Shown here: positions 53,071-58,904 of the stretch, piece by piece
Layout of the letters: every line of letters starts with the position of its first letter
How positions within the stretch are numbered: the stretch's first letter is position 1
NCBI GenBank assembly: GCA_026416295.1
Contig: JAOAFL010000051.1
Span: forward strand, 1 to 58,904
Length of the DNA stretch: 58,904 nucleotides
Reading direction: 5' to 3'
DNA from: Burkholderiales bacterium
Lineage (GTDB): Bacteria > Pseudomonadota > Gammaproteobacteria > Burkholderiales > SG8-39
Notes under the pieces: generated by a model
Databases searched by the model: none
What the model was told of the DNA's origin: nothing
What the model saw: only the letters and a program-made list of their open reading frames with translations
Program-made: the position numbers and the translations under genes

Positions 53071-54108
53071 ATGAAAGTCATCGCTCGCGCCGCCGCGGTC
53101 GCGGCGCTCCTCGCGCTCGCGACCCCGCCGGCGCTCGCGCAGCAGCCGAAGTATCAGGCCGAGTACCGGCTCTCGACCGTGGTCGGGCCCGCGTTTCCCT
53201 GGGGCAAGGCCGGCGAGCGCTGGGCCGAGCTGGTGCGTCAGCGCACGCAGGGGCGGATCAACATCAAGATGTACCCGGGCGCATCCCTCGTCGCGGGCGA
53301 TCAGACGCGCGAGTTCACCGCGATCCGCCAAGGCGTGATCGACCTCGCGATCGGCTCGACGATCAACTGGTCGCCGCAGATCAAGCAGCTCAACCTGTTC
53401 TCGCTGCCGTTCCTGATGCCCGACTACGACGCGATCGACGCGCTCACGCAGGGCGAGGTCGGCCGGGAGCTCTTCCGCATCCTCGAGAAGGCCGGCGTGG
53501 TGCCGCTCGCCTGGGGCGAGAACGGCTTTCGCGAGGTGACCAATTCCAAGCGCGAGCTGCGCCGCCCCGAGGACTTCAAGGGGCTCAAGTTCCGCGTCGT
53601 CGGCTCGCCCCTCTTTCTCGACGTCTTCAGCGCGCTCGGGGCGAACCCCACGCAGATGAGCTGGGCCGACGCGCAGCCGGCGCTCGCCTCGGGCGCGGTC
53701 GACGGGCAGGAGAACCCGCTGACCGTCTTCACCGCGGCGAAGTTGCACACCGTCGGGCAGCGCAACGTGACGCTGTGGGGCTACGTCGCCGACCCGCTCA
53801 TCTTCGTCGCGAACAAGGAAGTGTGGGAGAGCTGGACGAAGGAAGACCGCGAGATCGTGCGCCAGGCGGCGATCGAGGCCGGACGCTACTGCATCGAACT
53901 CGCGCGCGACGGGCTCCTCGGCCCGGAACCGGCGGTGGTGAAGACGATCGAAGGCTTCGGCGTGAAGGTCGTGCGGCTGACGGCCGACGAGCGCGCCGCG
54001 TTCGTCAAGGCGACGCGACCGGTGTACGAGAAGTGGGCGAAGCAGATCGGCCCGGAGCTCGTCAGGAAGGCCGAGGCGGCGGTCGCCGCGCGCAAGAAAA
54101 AGAGCTGA
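53071..54108 (+). CDS. dctP: TRAP transporter periplasmic solute-binding protein
   Basis: DctP (345 residues) captures a carboxylate in the periplasm and delivers it to the DctQM permease. A cleavable signal (about 1-23, ending PPALAQQ) is followed by the DctP fold: PWGKAGERWAELVRQRTQGRI, FTAIRQGVIDLAIGS, the carboxylate-binding arginine in GLKFRVVGSPL, and PTQMSWADAQPALASGAVDGQENPL (read as two pieces). The C-terminus is a lysine-rich helix. The ligand is unknown; TRAP systems typically take dicarboxylates, 2-oxoacids or sialic acid. It is preceded by E1 alpha/beta, and an intrinsic terminator lies between it and dctQ. Confidence 0.92.
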   Translation: MKVIARAAAVAALLALATPPALAQQPKYQAEYRLSTVVGPAFPWGKAGERWAELVRQRTQGRINIKMYPGASLVAGDQTREFTAIRQGVIDLAIGSTINWSPQIKQLNLFSLPFLMPDYDAIDALTQGEVGRELFRILEKAGVVPLAWGENGFREVTNSKRELRRPEDFKGLKFRVVGSPLFLDVFSALGANPTQMSWADAQPALASGAVDGQENPLTVFTAAKLHTVGQRNVTLWGYVADPLIFVANKEVWESWTKEDREIVRQAAIEAGRYCIELARDGLLGPEPAVVKTIEGFGVKVVRLTADERAAFVKATRPVYEKWAKQIGPELVRKAEAAVAARKKKS

Positions 54109-54127
54109 GCCGCCGCCCGGGAGACGA

Positions 54128-54157
54128 CGCCGCGGCGCGCCCGCGGCGTTTTTGTTT
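54128..54157 (+). terminator. Intrinsic terminator between dctP and dctQ
   Basis: CGCCGCGG (54128-54135) pairs with CCGCGGCG (54141-54148) across a 5-nt loop and is followed by TTTTTGTTT. It sits in the 52-nt gap after dctP and ends 3 nt before the dctQ ATG. Partial termination here would give more binding protein than membrane subunits. Confidence 0.85.
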
Positions 54158-54160
54158 GCG

Positions 54161-54670
54161 ATGACCGGATTCGAGCCGCGCCCGCAGCCGCCCGAGACCC
54201 TGCCGCCCGGCGCGCGCTTTCGCGTCGAGCGCTTCCTCGGCGCCGCCGCGATGGCGGCGATCTGCGCGATCACGCTCGCCAACGTCCTCGTGCGCTATCT
54301 CACCGACATCTCGTTCGCGTTCACCGAGGAGCTGTCGGTGTTCCTGCTCGTGTTCCTCACCTTCGTCGGCGCGGGCCGCGCTTTCCTCGACGGCAACCAG
54401 ATGGCGATCACGTACTTCGTCGAGCGGCTGCCCCGGCGCTGGCGTCGGCGGCTGCTGATGGTGAGCCTCGCGCTCAGCGCGCTGATGCTCGCGCTGCTCG
54501 CCGGCTACGGCGTGCGCATGGCGTGGGACGACTACGCGCTCGAGGTGACCTCGCCCGGTCTCGGCTGGCCCCAGTGGCTCTACACCGTGTGGCTGCCGCT
54601 CCTTTCGCTGCTCGTCCTTGCGCGCATCGCGCAGGGGTTCGTCCACCTCTGGCGCCGCAGGGACCCGTGA
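54161..54670 (+). CDS. dctQ: TRAP transporter small permease subunit
   Basis: DctQ (169 residues) is the four-helix membrane subunit that joins DctM and DctP. Hydrophobic helices lie at about 28-48, 60-80, 98-120 and 140-160. The family pattern NVLVRYLTDISFAFTEELSVFLLVFLTFVGAG (two helices) and the later WPQWLYTVWLPL are visible. A TTG at 54152 in frame lies within the terminator T run, so the ATG at 54161 is taken as the start; only the T-rich terminator tail precedes it, with no good ribosome binding site. Its stop overlaps the dctM GTG by 4 nt. Confidence 0.9.
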   Translation: MTGFEPRPQPPETLPPGARFRVERFLGAAAMAAICAITLANVLVRYLTDISFAFTEELSVFLLVFLTFVGAGRAFLDGNQMAITYFVERLPRRWRRRLLMVSLALSALMLALLAGYGVRMAWDDYALEVTSPGLGWPQWLYTVWLPLLSLLVLARIAQGFVHLWRRRDP

Positions 54671-55947
54671 TCCTCCTGCTCTTCGGCGTGTTCGTGGTTC
54701 TCGCGGCGGCGGGGGTTCCGCTTGCGGTCGCGCTCGGACTTTCGGGCACCGCGGCGATCGTCGCCGGCAAGCTCGGCATCATGTCGGTGCCGACCACGGT
54801 CTACAGCGCGATCGCGAAATACCCGCTGATCGCGCTGCCGGTGTTCATCCTCGCGGGCATGATCTTCGAGCGCTCGGGGGTGGCGGCGCGTCTGGTGCGG
54901 CTCGCCGAGAGCATCGTCGGCAAGCGCGCCGGCGGGCTCGCGGTCGCGGCGGTGCTCGTGTGCATGATCCTCGGCGGCATCTCCGGTTCGGGGCCGGCCG
55001 ATGCGGCGGCGGTCGGCGCGGTCCTCATTCCGGCGATGACGCGCGCCGGCTACCCGCGCGAATTCAGCGCGAGCCTGATCGCCGCCGGCGGCTCGACCGC
55101 GATCGTCATTCCGCCCTCGATCGCGCTCATCATCTATTCGGTGCTCGTGCCGCAGGCGAGCGTGCAGGCGCTGTTCGCCGCCGGGCTGGTCGCCGGTCTC
55201 ATTCTCGGCGCGACGCTGCTCGTCGCCGCGCTCGCGTTTTCGCGCGCGCACGGCTGGGGCGCGCACGATCCGGAGCCCGCGCCGCCGTTCTGGCCGAGCC
55301 TGAGGGACGCGGGCTGGGGGCTCGCGGCGCCGGTGATCATCCTCGGCGGCATGCGCACCGGCGCCTTCACCCCGACCGAGGCGGCGGTGGTCGCGGTCGC
55401 CTACGGCCTGTTGCTCGGTCTGCTCGTCTATCGCTCGCTCGCCTGGCGCGAGGTCTGGGATCTGCTCGCCGAAGCGGCGGAAATCTCCGCCGTGATCCTC
55501 TTCATGGTGGGGCTTGCGGCGCTGTTCGGCTGGGCGGTCGATACGGTCGGGGTGTTCAACCAGTTCGCGAAGTGGCTCGCGCAGGCGGGCACGAGCGAGG
55601 TCCTCGTGCTGCTCGCGATCACGCTCGTGCTGCTTCTCGCCGGCACCGCGCTCGACGCCACCGCGACGTACTTCGTGTTCCTGCCGTTGCTGCTCCCGCT
55701 CGCGCAGACCTACGGCTGGCACCCGGTGTGGCTCGGCATCGTCGTCACCGTCAACGTCGCGATCGGGCAGTTCACGCCGCCCACCGCGGTCAACCTCATG
55801 GTCACCTGCCGCCTCGCCGGTATCCCGATGGAATCGACGCTCGGCTGGTGCCTGTGGCTCGTCGCGGCGATGACCGCGGCGCTGCTCGTGCTCACGTTCG
55901 TGCCCGGGCTCGTGCTGTTCCTGCCGCGCGCCCTCGGCTACCTCTGA
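54667..55947 (+). CDS. dctM: TRAP transporter large permease subunit
   Basis: DctM (426 residues) is the sodium-coupled transport subunit with about twelve membrane segments of the ion-transporter superfamily. Conserved elements include VFILAGMIFERSGVA, the glycine-rich GGISGSGPADAAAVGAVLIPAM, the hairpin STAIVIPPSIALIIY, and the second repeat FTPTEAAVVAVAYGLLLG and IGQFTPPTAVNLMVTCRLAG. It starts at GTG 54667 and overlaps dctQ by 4 nt (GTGA). It closes the E1-TRAP block; tpiA starts 100 nt later behind its own promoter candidate. Confidence 0.94.
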   Translation: MILLLFGVFVVLAAAGVPLAVALGLSGTAAIVAGKLGIMSVPTTVYSAIAKYPLIALPVFILAGMIFERSGVAARLVRLAESIVGKRAGGLAVAAVLVCMILGGISGSGPADAAAVGAVLIPAMTRAGYPREFSASLIAAGGSTAIVIPPSIALIIYSVLVPQASVQALFAAGLVAGLILGATLLVAALAFSRAHGWGAHDPEPAPPFWPSLRDAGWGLAAPVIILGGMRTGAFTPTEAAVVAVAYGLLLGLLVYRSLAWREVWDLLAEAAEISAVILFMVGLAALFGWAVDTVGVFNQFAKWLAQAGTSEVLVLLAITLVLLLAGTALDATATYFVFLPLLLPLAQTYGWHPVWLGIVVTVNVAIGQFTPPTAVNLMVTCRLAGIPMESTLGWCLWLVAAMTAALLVLTFVPGLVLFLPRALGYL

Positions 55948-56009
55948 GGCCGAGCGAAACGGCTGTGCACCGGCGCCGCCGTGCGCCGCAGGCGCGGCGC
56001 GAACGCATG

Positions 56010-56027
56010 TAAAATCCGGGTCCGGAT
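56010..56027 (+). promoter_or_regulatory. Candidate tpiA promoter with short dyad
   Basis: A -10-like TAAAAT (56010-56015) partly overlaps the dyad ATCCGG-GT-CCGGAT (56014-56027), which would cover the transcription start. tpiA begins at 56048. No clear -35 is visible, so this is tentative. Confidence 0.35.
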
Positions 56028-56047
56028 CGATCACGCGGCCCGAGCCG

Positions 56048-56788
56048 ATGCGGACCCGACTCGTCGCGGGCAACTGGAAGATGCACGGCAGCCGGGCGGA
56101 GAACGGGCCGCGGCTGAAGGCGATCGCGCAGGCCGCGCCCGCGATCGCGGGCGTCGAATGCGCGGTGTGCGTGCCGTTTCCGTACCTTGCGCAGGCGGCC
56201 GAGGCGCTCGCCGGCTCCGGCGTCGCGCTCGGCGCGCAGAACGTGAGCGAACACGAGCCGGGGGCCTGGACCGGCGAAGTGTGCGCTTCGATGCTCGCGG
56301 ACTTCGGCTGCCGCTACGCGATCGTCGGGCATTCGGAGCGCCGGCAGCATTTCGGCGAGAGCGACCGTCAGGTGGCCGCGAAATTCGGCGCCGCGCTCGC
56401 GCACGGGCTCGTGCCGATTCTGTGCGTCGGCGAAACGCTCGCCGAGCGCGAGGCGGGGCGGACCGGCGAAGTCGTCGGCCGCCAGCTCGAGGCGGTGCTC
56501 GAGCGCGCGGGCCGCCAGGCGTTCGCGCAGGCGGTGATCGCCTACGAGCCGGTGTGGGCGATCGGGACCGGAAAGACCGCGACGCCGGCGATGGTGCAGG
56601 AAGTGCACGCGCTGCTTCGCGAGCAGGTGCTGCCGCAGACCCGGATCCTGTACGGCGGCAGCGTCAAGGCGGCGAACGCCGCGGCGCTCTTCGCGCTGCC
56701 GGACGTCGACGGCGGACTGATCGGCGGCGCGTCGCTCGTGGCCGAGGAATTCCTCGCCATCGCGCGCGCCGCGCAGCGAAAGGACTGA
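56048..56788 (+). CDS. tpiA: Triosephosphate isomerase
   Basis: TpiA (246 residues) interconverts dihydroxyacetone phosphate and glyceraldehyde-3-phosphate. Catalytic residues are recognisable: the lysine in AGNWKMHGS, the histidine in AIVGHSERRQHFGE and the glutamate in IAYEPVWAIGTGKTA. The phosphate loops LYGGSVKAAN and GLIGGASL are present. In betaproteobacteria tpiA commonly precedes secG and the nuo operon, as here. Its 3' end holds the AAAGGA ribosome binding site of secG. Confidence 0.97.
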   Translation: MRTRLVAGNWKMHGSRAENGPRLKAIAQAAPAIAGVECAVCVPFPYLAQAAEALAGSGVALGAQNVSEHEPGAWTGEVCASMLADFGCRYAIVGHSERRQHFGESDRQVAAKFGAALAHGLVPILCVGETLAEREAGRTGEVVGRQLEAVLERAGRQAFAQAVIAYEPVWAIGTGKTATPAMVQEVHALLREQVLPQTRILYGGSVKAANAAALFALPDVDGGLIGGASLVAEEFLAIARAAQRKD

Positions 56789-56792
56789 AACG

Positions 56793-57179
56793 ATGGAGTT
56801 GTGGACGACGATTGCGGTGATCGTGCACGTGCTGATCGCGCTGGCGATCATCGGTCTGGTGCTGCTGCAGCACGGCAAGGGCGCCGACATGGGCTCGGGT
56901 TTCGGCGGCGGCGCCTCGGGAAGCCTGTTCGGTGCGACCGGCTCGGCGAATTTCCTGTCGCGCACCACCGCGGTGCTCGCGACGCTGTTCTTCATCATGA
57001 GCCTCGCGCTCGCGTATCTCGCGAGCACGAAACCGCGCGCCGGCGGCGTGCTGGATGCGGTGAAGTCGGCGCCGACGCAGCCGGCGCCGACCGCGCCCGC
57101 CGCCGACATCCCGACGCCCGCGGCGGGCGGTGCGCCGGCGAGCGACGCCGGCTCGAAAGCGAAGGACGTGCCGAATTGA
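56793..57179 (+). CDS. secG: Protein-export membrane protein SecG
   Basis: SecG (128 residues) is the third subunit of the SecYEG translocon. It has two membrane helices (about 4-24 and 57-77) separated by a cytoplasmic loop with the family signature LVLLQHGKGADMGSGFGGG and SLFGATGSANFLSRTTAVLA. An Ala/Pro-rich tail (about 85-128) follows, longer than in E. coli (110 residues). It starts 4 nt after tpiA with AAAGGA just upstream and ends 30 nt before a tRNA-Leu gene. Confidence 0.95.
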   Translation: MELWTTIAVIVHVLIALAIIGLVLLQHGKGADMGSGFGGGASGSLFGATGSANFLSRTTAVLATLFFIMSLALAYLASTKPRAGGVLDAVKSAPTQPAPTAPAADIPTPAAGGAPASDAGSKAKDVPN

Positions 57180-57181
57180 GC

Positions 57182-57187
57182 GATAAT
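57182..57187 (+). promoter_or_regulatory. Candidate -10 of the tRNA-Leu gene
   Basis: GATAAT at 57182-57187 directly follows the secG stop and is followed by the GC-rich CGCGCATTC. The 13 nt ATAATCGCGCATT also occur at the carA promoter. No -35 is visible, and the tRNA may equally be read from tpiA-secG transcripts. Confidence 0.35.
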
Positions 57188-57209
57188 CGCGCATTCGTCA
57201 GGCAGGCGT

Positions 57210-57297
57210 GCCCACGTGGTGGAATTGGTAGACACGCTAGCTTGAGGGGCTAGTGGCCTAAACAGCCGTAGCAGTTCGAGTCTGCTCGTGGGCACCA
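57210..57297 (+). tRNA. tRNA-Leu (anticodon GAG)
   Basis: A complete class II tRNA. The acceptor arms are GCCCACG (57210-57216) and CGTGGGC, followed by an encoded ACCA end. The D arm is GTG-CAC around GAATTGGTAGA. The anticodon stem is CTAGC/GCTAG with loop TTGAGGG, giving anticodon GAG (codons CUC and CUU). A long variable arm (GGC-CTAAACA-GCC) is typical of leucine tRNAs. The T arm is AGCAG-TTCGAGT-CTGCT. A tRNA-Leu between secG and nuoA is usual in betaproteobacteria. Confidence 0.97.
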
Positions 57298-57332
57298 ACT
57301 CGATTCAGGCAGGAACCGGAATACGCTGAGCG

Positions 57333-57689
57333 ATGCTGGCCGAGTACTTCCCGATCCTGCTTTTCATTCTCGTCGGCCTGGTGGTCGGCGTCGTGCCGGT
57401 GGTACTCGGTCTTGCGCTCGGGCCGCAGCGCCCGGATCCGGAAAAGCTCTCGCCCTACGAGTGCGGATTCGAGGCGTTCGAGGACGCGCGCATGAAGTTC
57501 GACGTGCGCTACTACCTGGTCGCGATCCTGTTCATCCTGTTCGACCTGGAGATCGCGTTCCTCTTTCCGTGGGCGGTCGCGCTCGCCGACATCGGCCTCT
57601 ACGGCTTTCTTTCGATGATGCTCTTTCTCGCCATCCTCGTCGCAGGGTTTTTCTACGAGTGGCGCAAGGGCGCGCTCGACTGGGAGTAG
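57333..57689 (+). CDS. nuoA: NADH-quinone oxidoreductase subunit A
   Basis: NuoA (118 residues) is a three-helix membrane subunit of respiratory complex I. Helices lie at about 5-28, 63-83 and 90-110. The conserved loop carries [42 protein letters not shown] (several adjacent motifs), with the cysteine and the acidic residues lining the quinone tunnel entrance. It starts 35 nt after the tRNA gene and leads the nuo operon, followed by nuoB at 3 nt. Confidence 0.97.
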   Translation: MLAEYFPILLFILVGLVVGVVPVVLGLALGPQRPDPEKLSPYECGFEAFEDARMKFDVRYYLVAILFILFDLEIAFLFPWAVALADIGLYGFLSMMLFLAILVAGFFYEWRKGALDWE

Positions 57690-57692
57690 GCC

Positions 57693-58169
57693 GTGGCGAT
57701 CGAAGGGTTGCTCTCGCAAGGGTTCGTCACCACGCAGCTCGACAAGCTCGTCAACTGGACGCGCACCGGGTCGCTGTGGCCGATGACGTTCGGGCTCGCC
57801 TGCTGCGCGGTCGAGATGATGCACGCGGGTGCCTCGCGCTACGACCTCGACCGCTTCGGCGTGGTGTTCCGGCCGAGCCCGCGCCAGTCCGACGTGATGA
57901 TCGTCGCCGGCACGCTGTGCAACAAGATGGCGCCGGCGCTGAGAAAAGTCTACGACCAGATGGCCGAGCCGCGCTGGGTGATCTCGATGGGCTCGTGCGC
58001 GAACGGCGGCGGCTACTACCACTATTCTTACTCGGTGGTGCGCGGCTGCGACCGCATCGTTCCGGTGGACGTGTACGTGCCCGGCTGTCCGCCCACGGCC
58101 GAGGCGCTGCTCTACGGGATCCTGCAGCTGCAGAACAAGATCCGGCGAACGAACACGATCGCCCGCTGA
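57693..58169 (+). CDS. nuoB: NADH-quinone oxidoreductase subunit B
   Basis: NuoB (158 residues) carries iron-sulfur cluster N2, the last electron carrier before quinone in complex I. The cluster ligands are the adjacent cysteines in [12 protein letters not shown], the cysteine in [10 protein letters not shown] and the one in [30 protein letters not shown] is the conserved central segment. It starts with GTG 57693, 3 nt after nuoA, and nuoC follows after 19 nt. Confidence 0.97.
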   Translation: MAIEGLLSQGFVTTQLDKLVNWTRTGSLWPMTFGLACCAVEMMHAGASRYDLDRFGVVFRPSPRQSDVMIVAGTLCNKMAPALRKVYDQMAEPRWVISMGSCANGGGYYHYSYSVVRGCDRIVPVDVYVPGCPPTAEALLYGILQLQNKIRRTNTIAR

Positions 58170-58188
58170 TCCGCGAGCCCGCCCCGCG

Positions 58189-58779
58189 ATGACCCCGAAA
58201 CTGCAACGCCTTGCCGACGCGCTCGCGCGCGCGGGCTTCGCCCCCCAGGCGCGGCTCGGCGAGCTCGCCGTCGAGGTGGCGGCGGCGGACTATCTCGCGG
58301 CGGCGCGCCGGCTGCGCGACGACCCGGCGCTGCGCTTCGAGCAGCTCGTCGATCTGTGCGGCGTGGACTACGCCACCTGGGGCGACCGGCCGCGCGAAGG
58401 GCCGCGCTTCGCGGTCGTGGTGCACCTGCTCTCGCTCGCGCACAACTGGCGGCTGCGGCTGCGCACGTTCTGCCCGGACGACGACTATCCGCGCGTCGCC
58501 TCCGTGACCGAAATCTGGCCGGCGGCGAACTGGTACGAGCGCGAGGCGTTCGACCTCTTCGGCATCGTGTTCGACGGCCACACGGATCTCCGCCGCATCC
58601 TCACCGACTACGGCTTCATCGGGCATCCGTTCCGCAAGGATTTTCCGCTCTCGGGCGAAGTCGAAATGCGCTACGACCCGGAGCAGCGGCGCGTGATCTC
58701 CCAGCCGGTGACGATCGAGCCGCGCGAGGTGGTGCCGCGCGTGGTGCGCGAGCCGCATTACGCCGAGCGGCGCAGGTAG
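58189..58779 (+). CDS. nuoC: NADH-quinone oxidoreductase subunit C
   Basis: NuoC (196 residues) is a peripheral-arm 30-kDa subunit of complex I next to NuoD. Signature segments are [41 protein letters not shown] (two motifs) and [23 protein letters not shown]. It is a separate gene, not fused with nuoD as in E. coli, which is the betaproteobacterial pattern. It ends 6 nt before nuoD. Confidence 0.96.
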   Translation: MTPKLQRLADALARAGFAPQARLGELAVEVAAADYLAAARRLRDDPALRFEQLVDLCGVDYATWGDRPREGPRFAVVVHLLSLAHNWRLRLRTFCPDDDYPRVASVTEIWPAANWYEREAFDLFGIVFDGHTDLRRILTDYGFIGHPFRKDFPLSGEVEMRYDPEQRRVISQPVTIEPREVVPRVVREPHYAERRR

Positions 58780-58785
58780 GGCGCG

Positions 58786-58904
58786 ATGGCCGAGATCCGC
58801 AACTACACCCTCAACTTCGGGCCGCAGCATCCGGCGGCGCACGGCGTGCTGCGCCTCGTGCTGGAACTGGACGGCGAGGTGATCGAGCGCGCCGACCCGC
58901 ACAT
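58786..58904 (+). CDS. nuoD: NADH-quinone oxidoreductase subunit D (3' truncated by window end)
   Basis: Only the first 39 residues are in the window, beginning [20 protein letters not shown] and continuing into the [19 protein letters not shown] segment that is nearly invariant in NuoD, the 49-kDa quinone-site subunit of complex I. The ATG is 6 nt after the nuoC stop. The rest of the gene lies beyond base 58904. Confidence 0.95.
   Translation, partial: MAEIRNYTLNFGPQHPAAHGVLRLVLELDGEVIERADPH

Overview
This 58.9 kb window is ordinary-looking chromosomal core DNA of a GC-rich (roughly 70% by eye) proteobacterium, most likely a betaproteobacterium. The evidence is gene order: leuCDB-asd-fimV-truA-trpFBA-accD-folC-dedD-like-cvpA-purF-metZ, hrcA/nadK/recN/fur/bamE/dapB/carAB/greA, ftsH-folP-glmM and tpiA-secG-tRNA-Leu-nuoABCD are arrangements typical of that class. 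I see no insertion sequence, prophage, CRISPR array, rRNA or defence island. Genes are packed tightly, often with 1-14 nt start/stop overlaps, and no gene-free stretch exceeds about 130 nt.

Layout. 1-1334: 3' end of an MFS permease gene and an M48 lipoprotein protease. 1393-5637: leucine genes plus asd. 5768-8476: the polar hub protein FimV behind a structured leader. 8547-16839: truA, trpFBA, accD, folC, a SPOR protein, cvpA and purF. 16829-18151: metZ behind a clear SAM-II-type riboswitch and intrinsic terminator. 18146-21655 (minus): a four-gene chain of TPR/NTF2 protein, Csd6-like L,D-transpeptidase, periplasmic cyclophilin and lpxH, each overlapping the next by 4 nt. 21753-26716: cysS, then a polyphosphate-flavoured trio (CYTH/CHAD, SixA, PAP). 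26721-30306: a divergent pair of an atypical pyruvate kinase and a MscS channel with a cyclic-nucleotide-binding domain, with an FNR-type dyad between them. 30335-36086 (minus): hrcA-hemH-grpE-dnaK-dnaJ with a sigma-32 promoter in front of grpE. 36121-45613: nadK, recN, fur (minus), bamE, dapB, carAB, greA. 45620-51045: a tandem-BamE lipoprotein (minus), rlmE, ftsH, folP, glmM. 51100-55947: stand-alone E1 alpha/beta of a 2-oxoacid dehydrogenase with a DctPQM TRAP transporter. 56048-58904: tpiA, secG, tRNA-Leu(GAG) and nuoABCD (nuoD cut by the window end).

The most notable non-coding signals are the SAM-II riboswitch with expression platform before metZ, the sigma-32 promoter inside the 3' end of hemH, a strong hairpin-U4 in the carA leader, an intrinsic terminator between dctP and dctQ, the perfect TTGAC-N4-GTCAA dyad at 28709, and start sites that appear non-canonical (CTG for hemH, possibly ATC for rlmE) or leaderless (hrcA, nadK, fur). 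The most notable proteins are the N-terminally extended, C-domain-less pyruvate kinase, the CYTH/CHAD protein lacking the usual ExExK motif, and the adjacent TPR and L,D-transpeptidase proteins that share one C-terminal NTF2-like domain. I found no clearly undescribed multi-gene system; the candidates for new biology are regulatory sites and small functional neighbourhoods.
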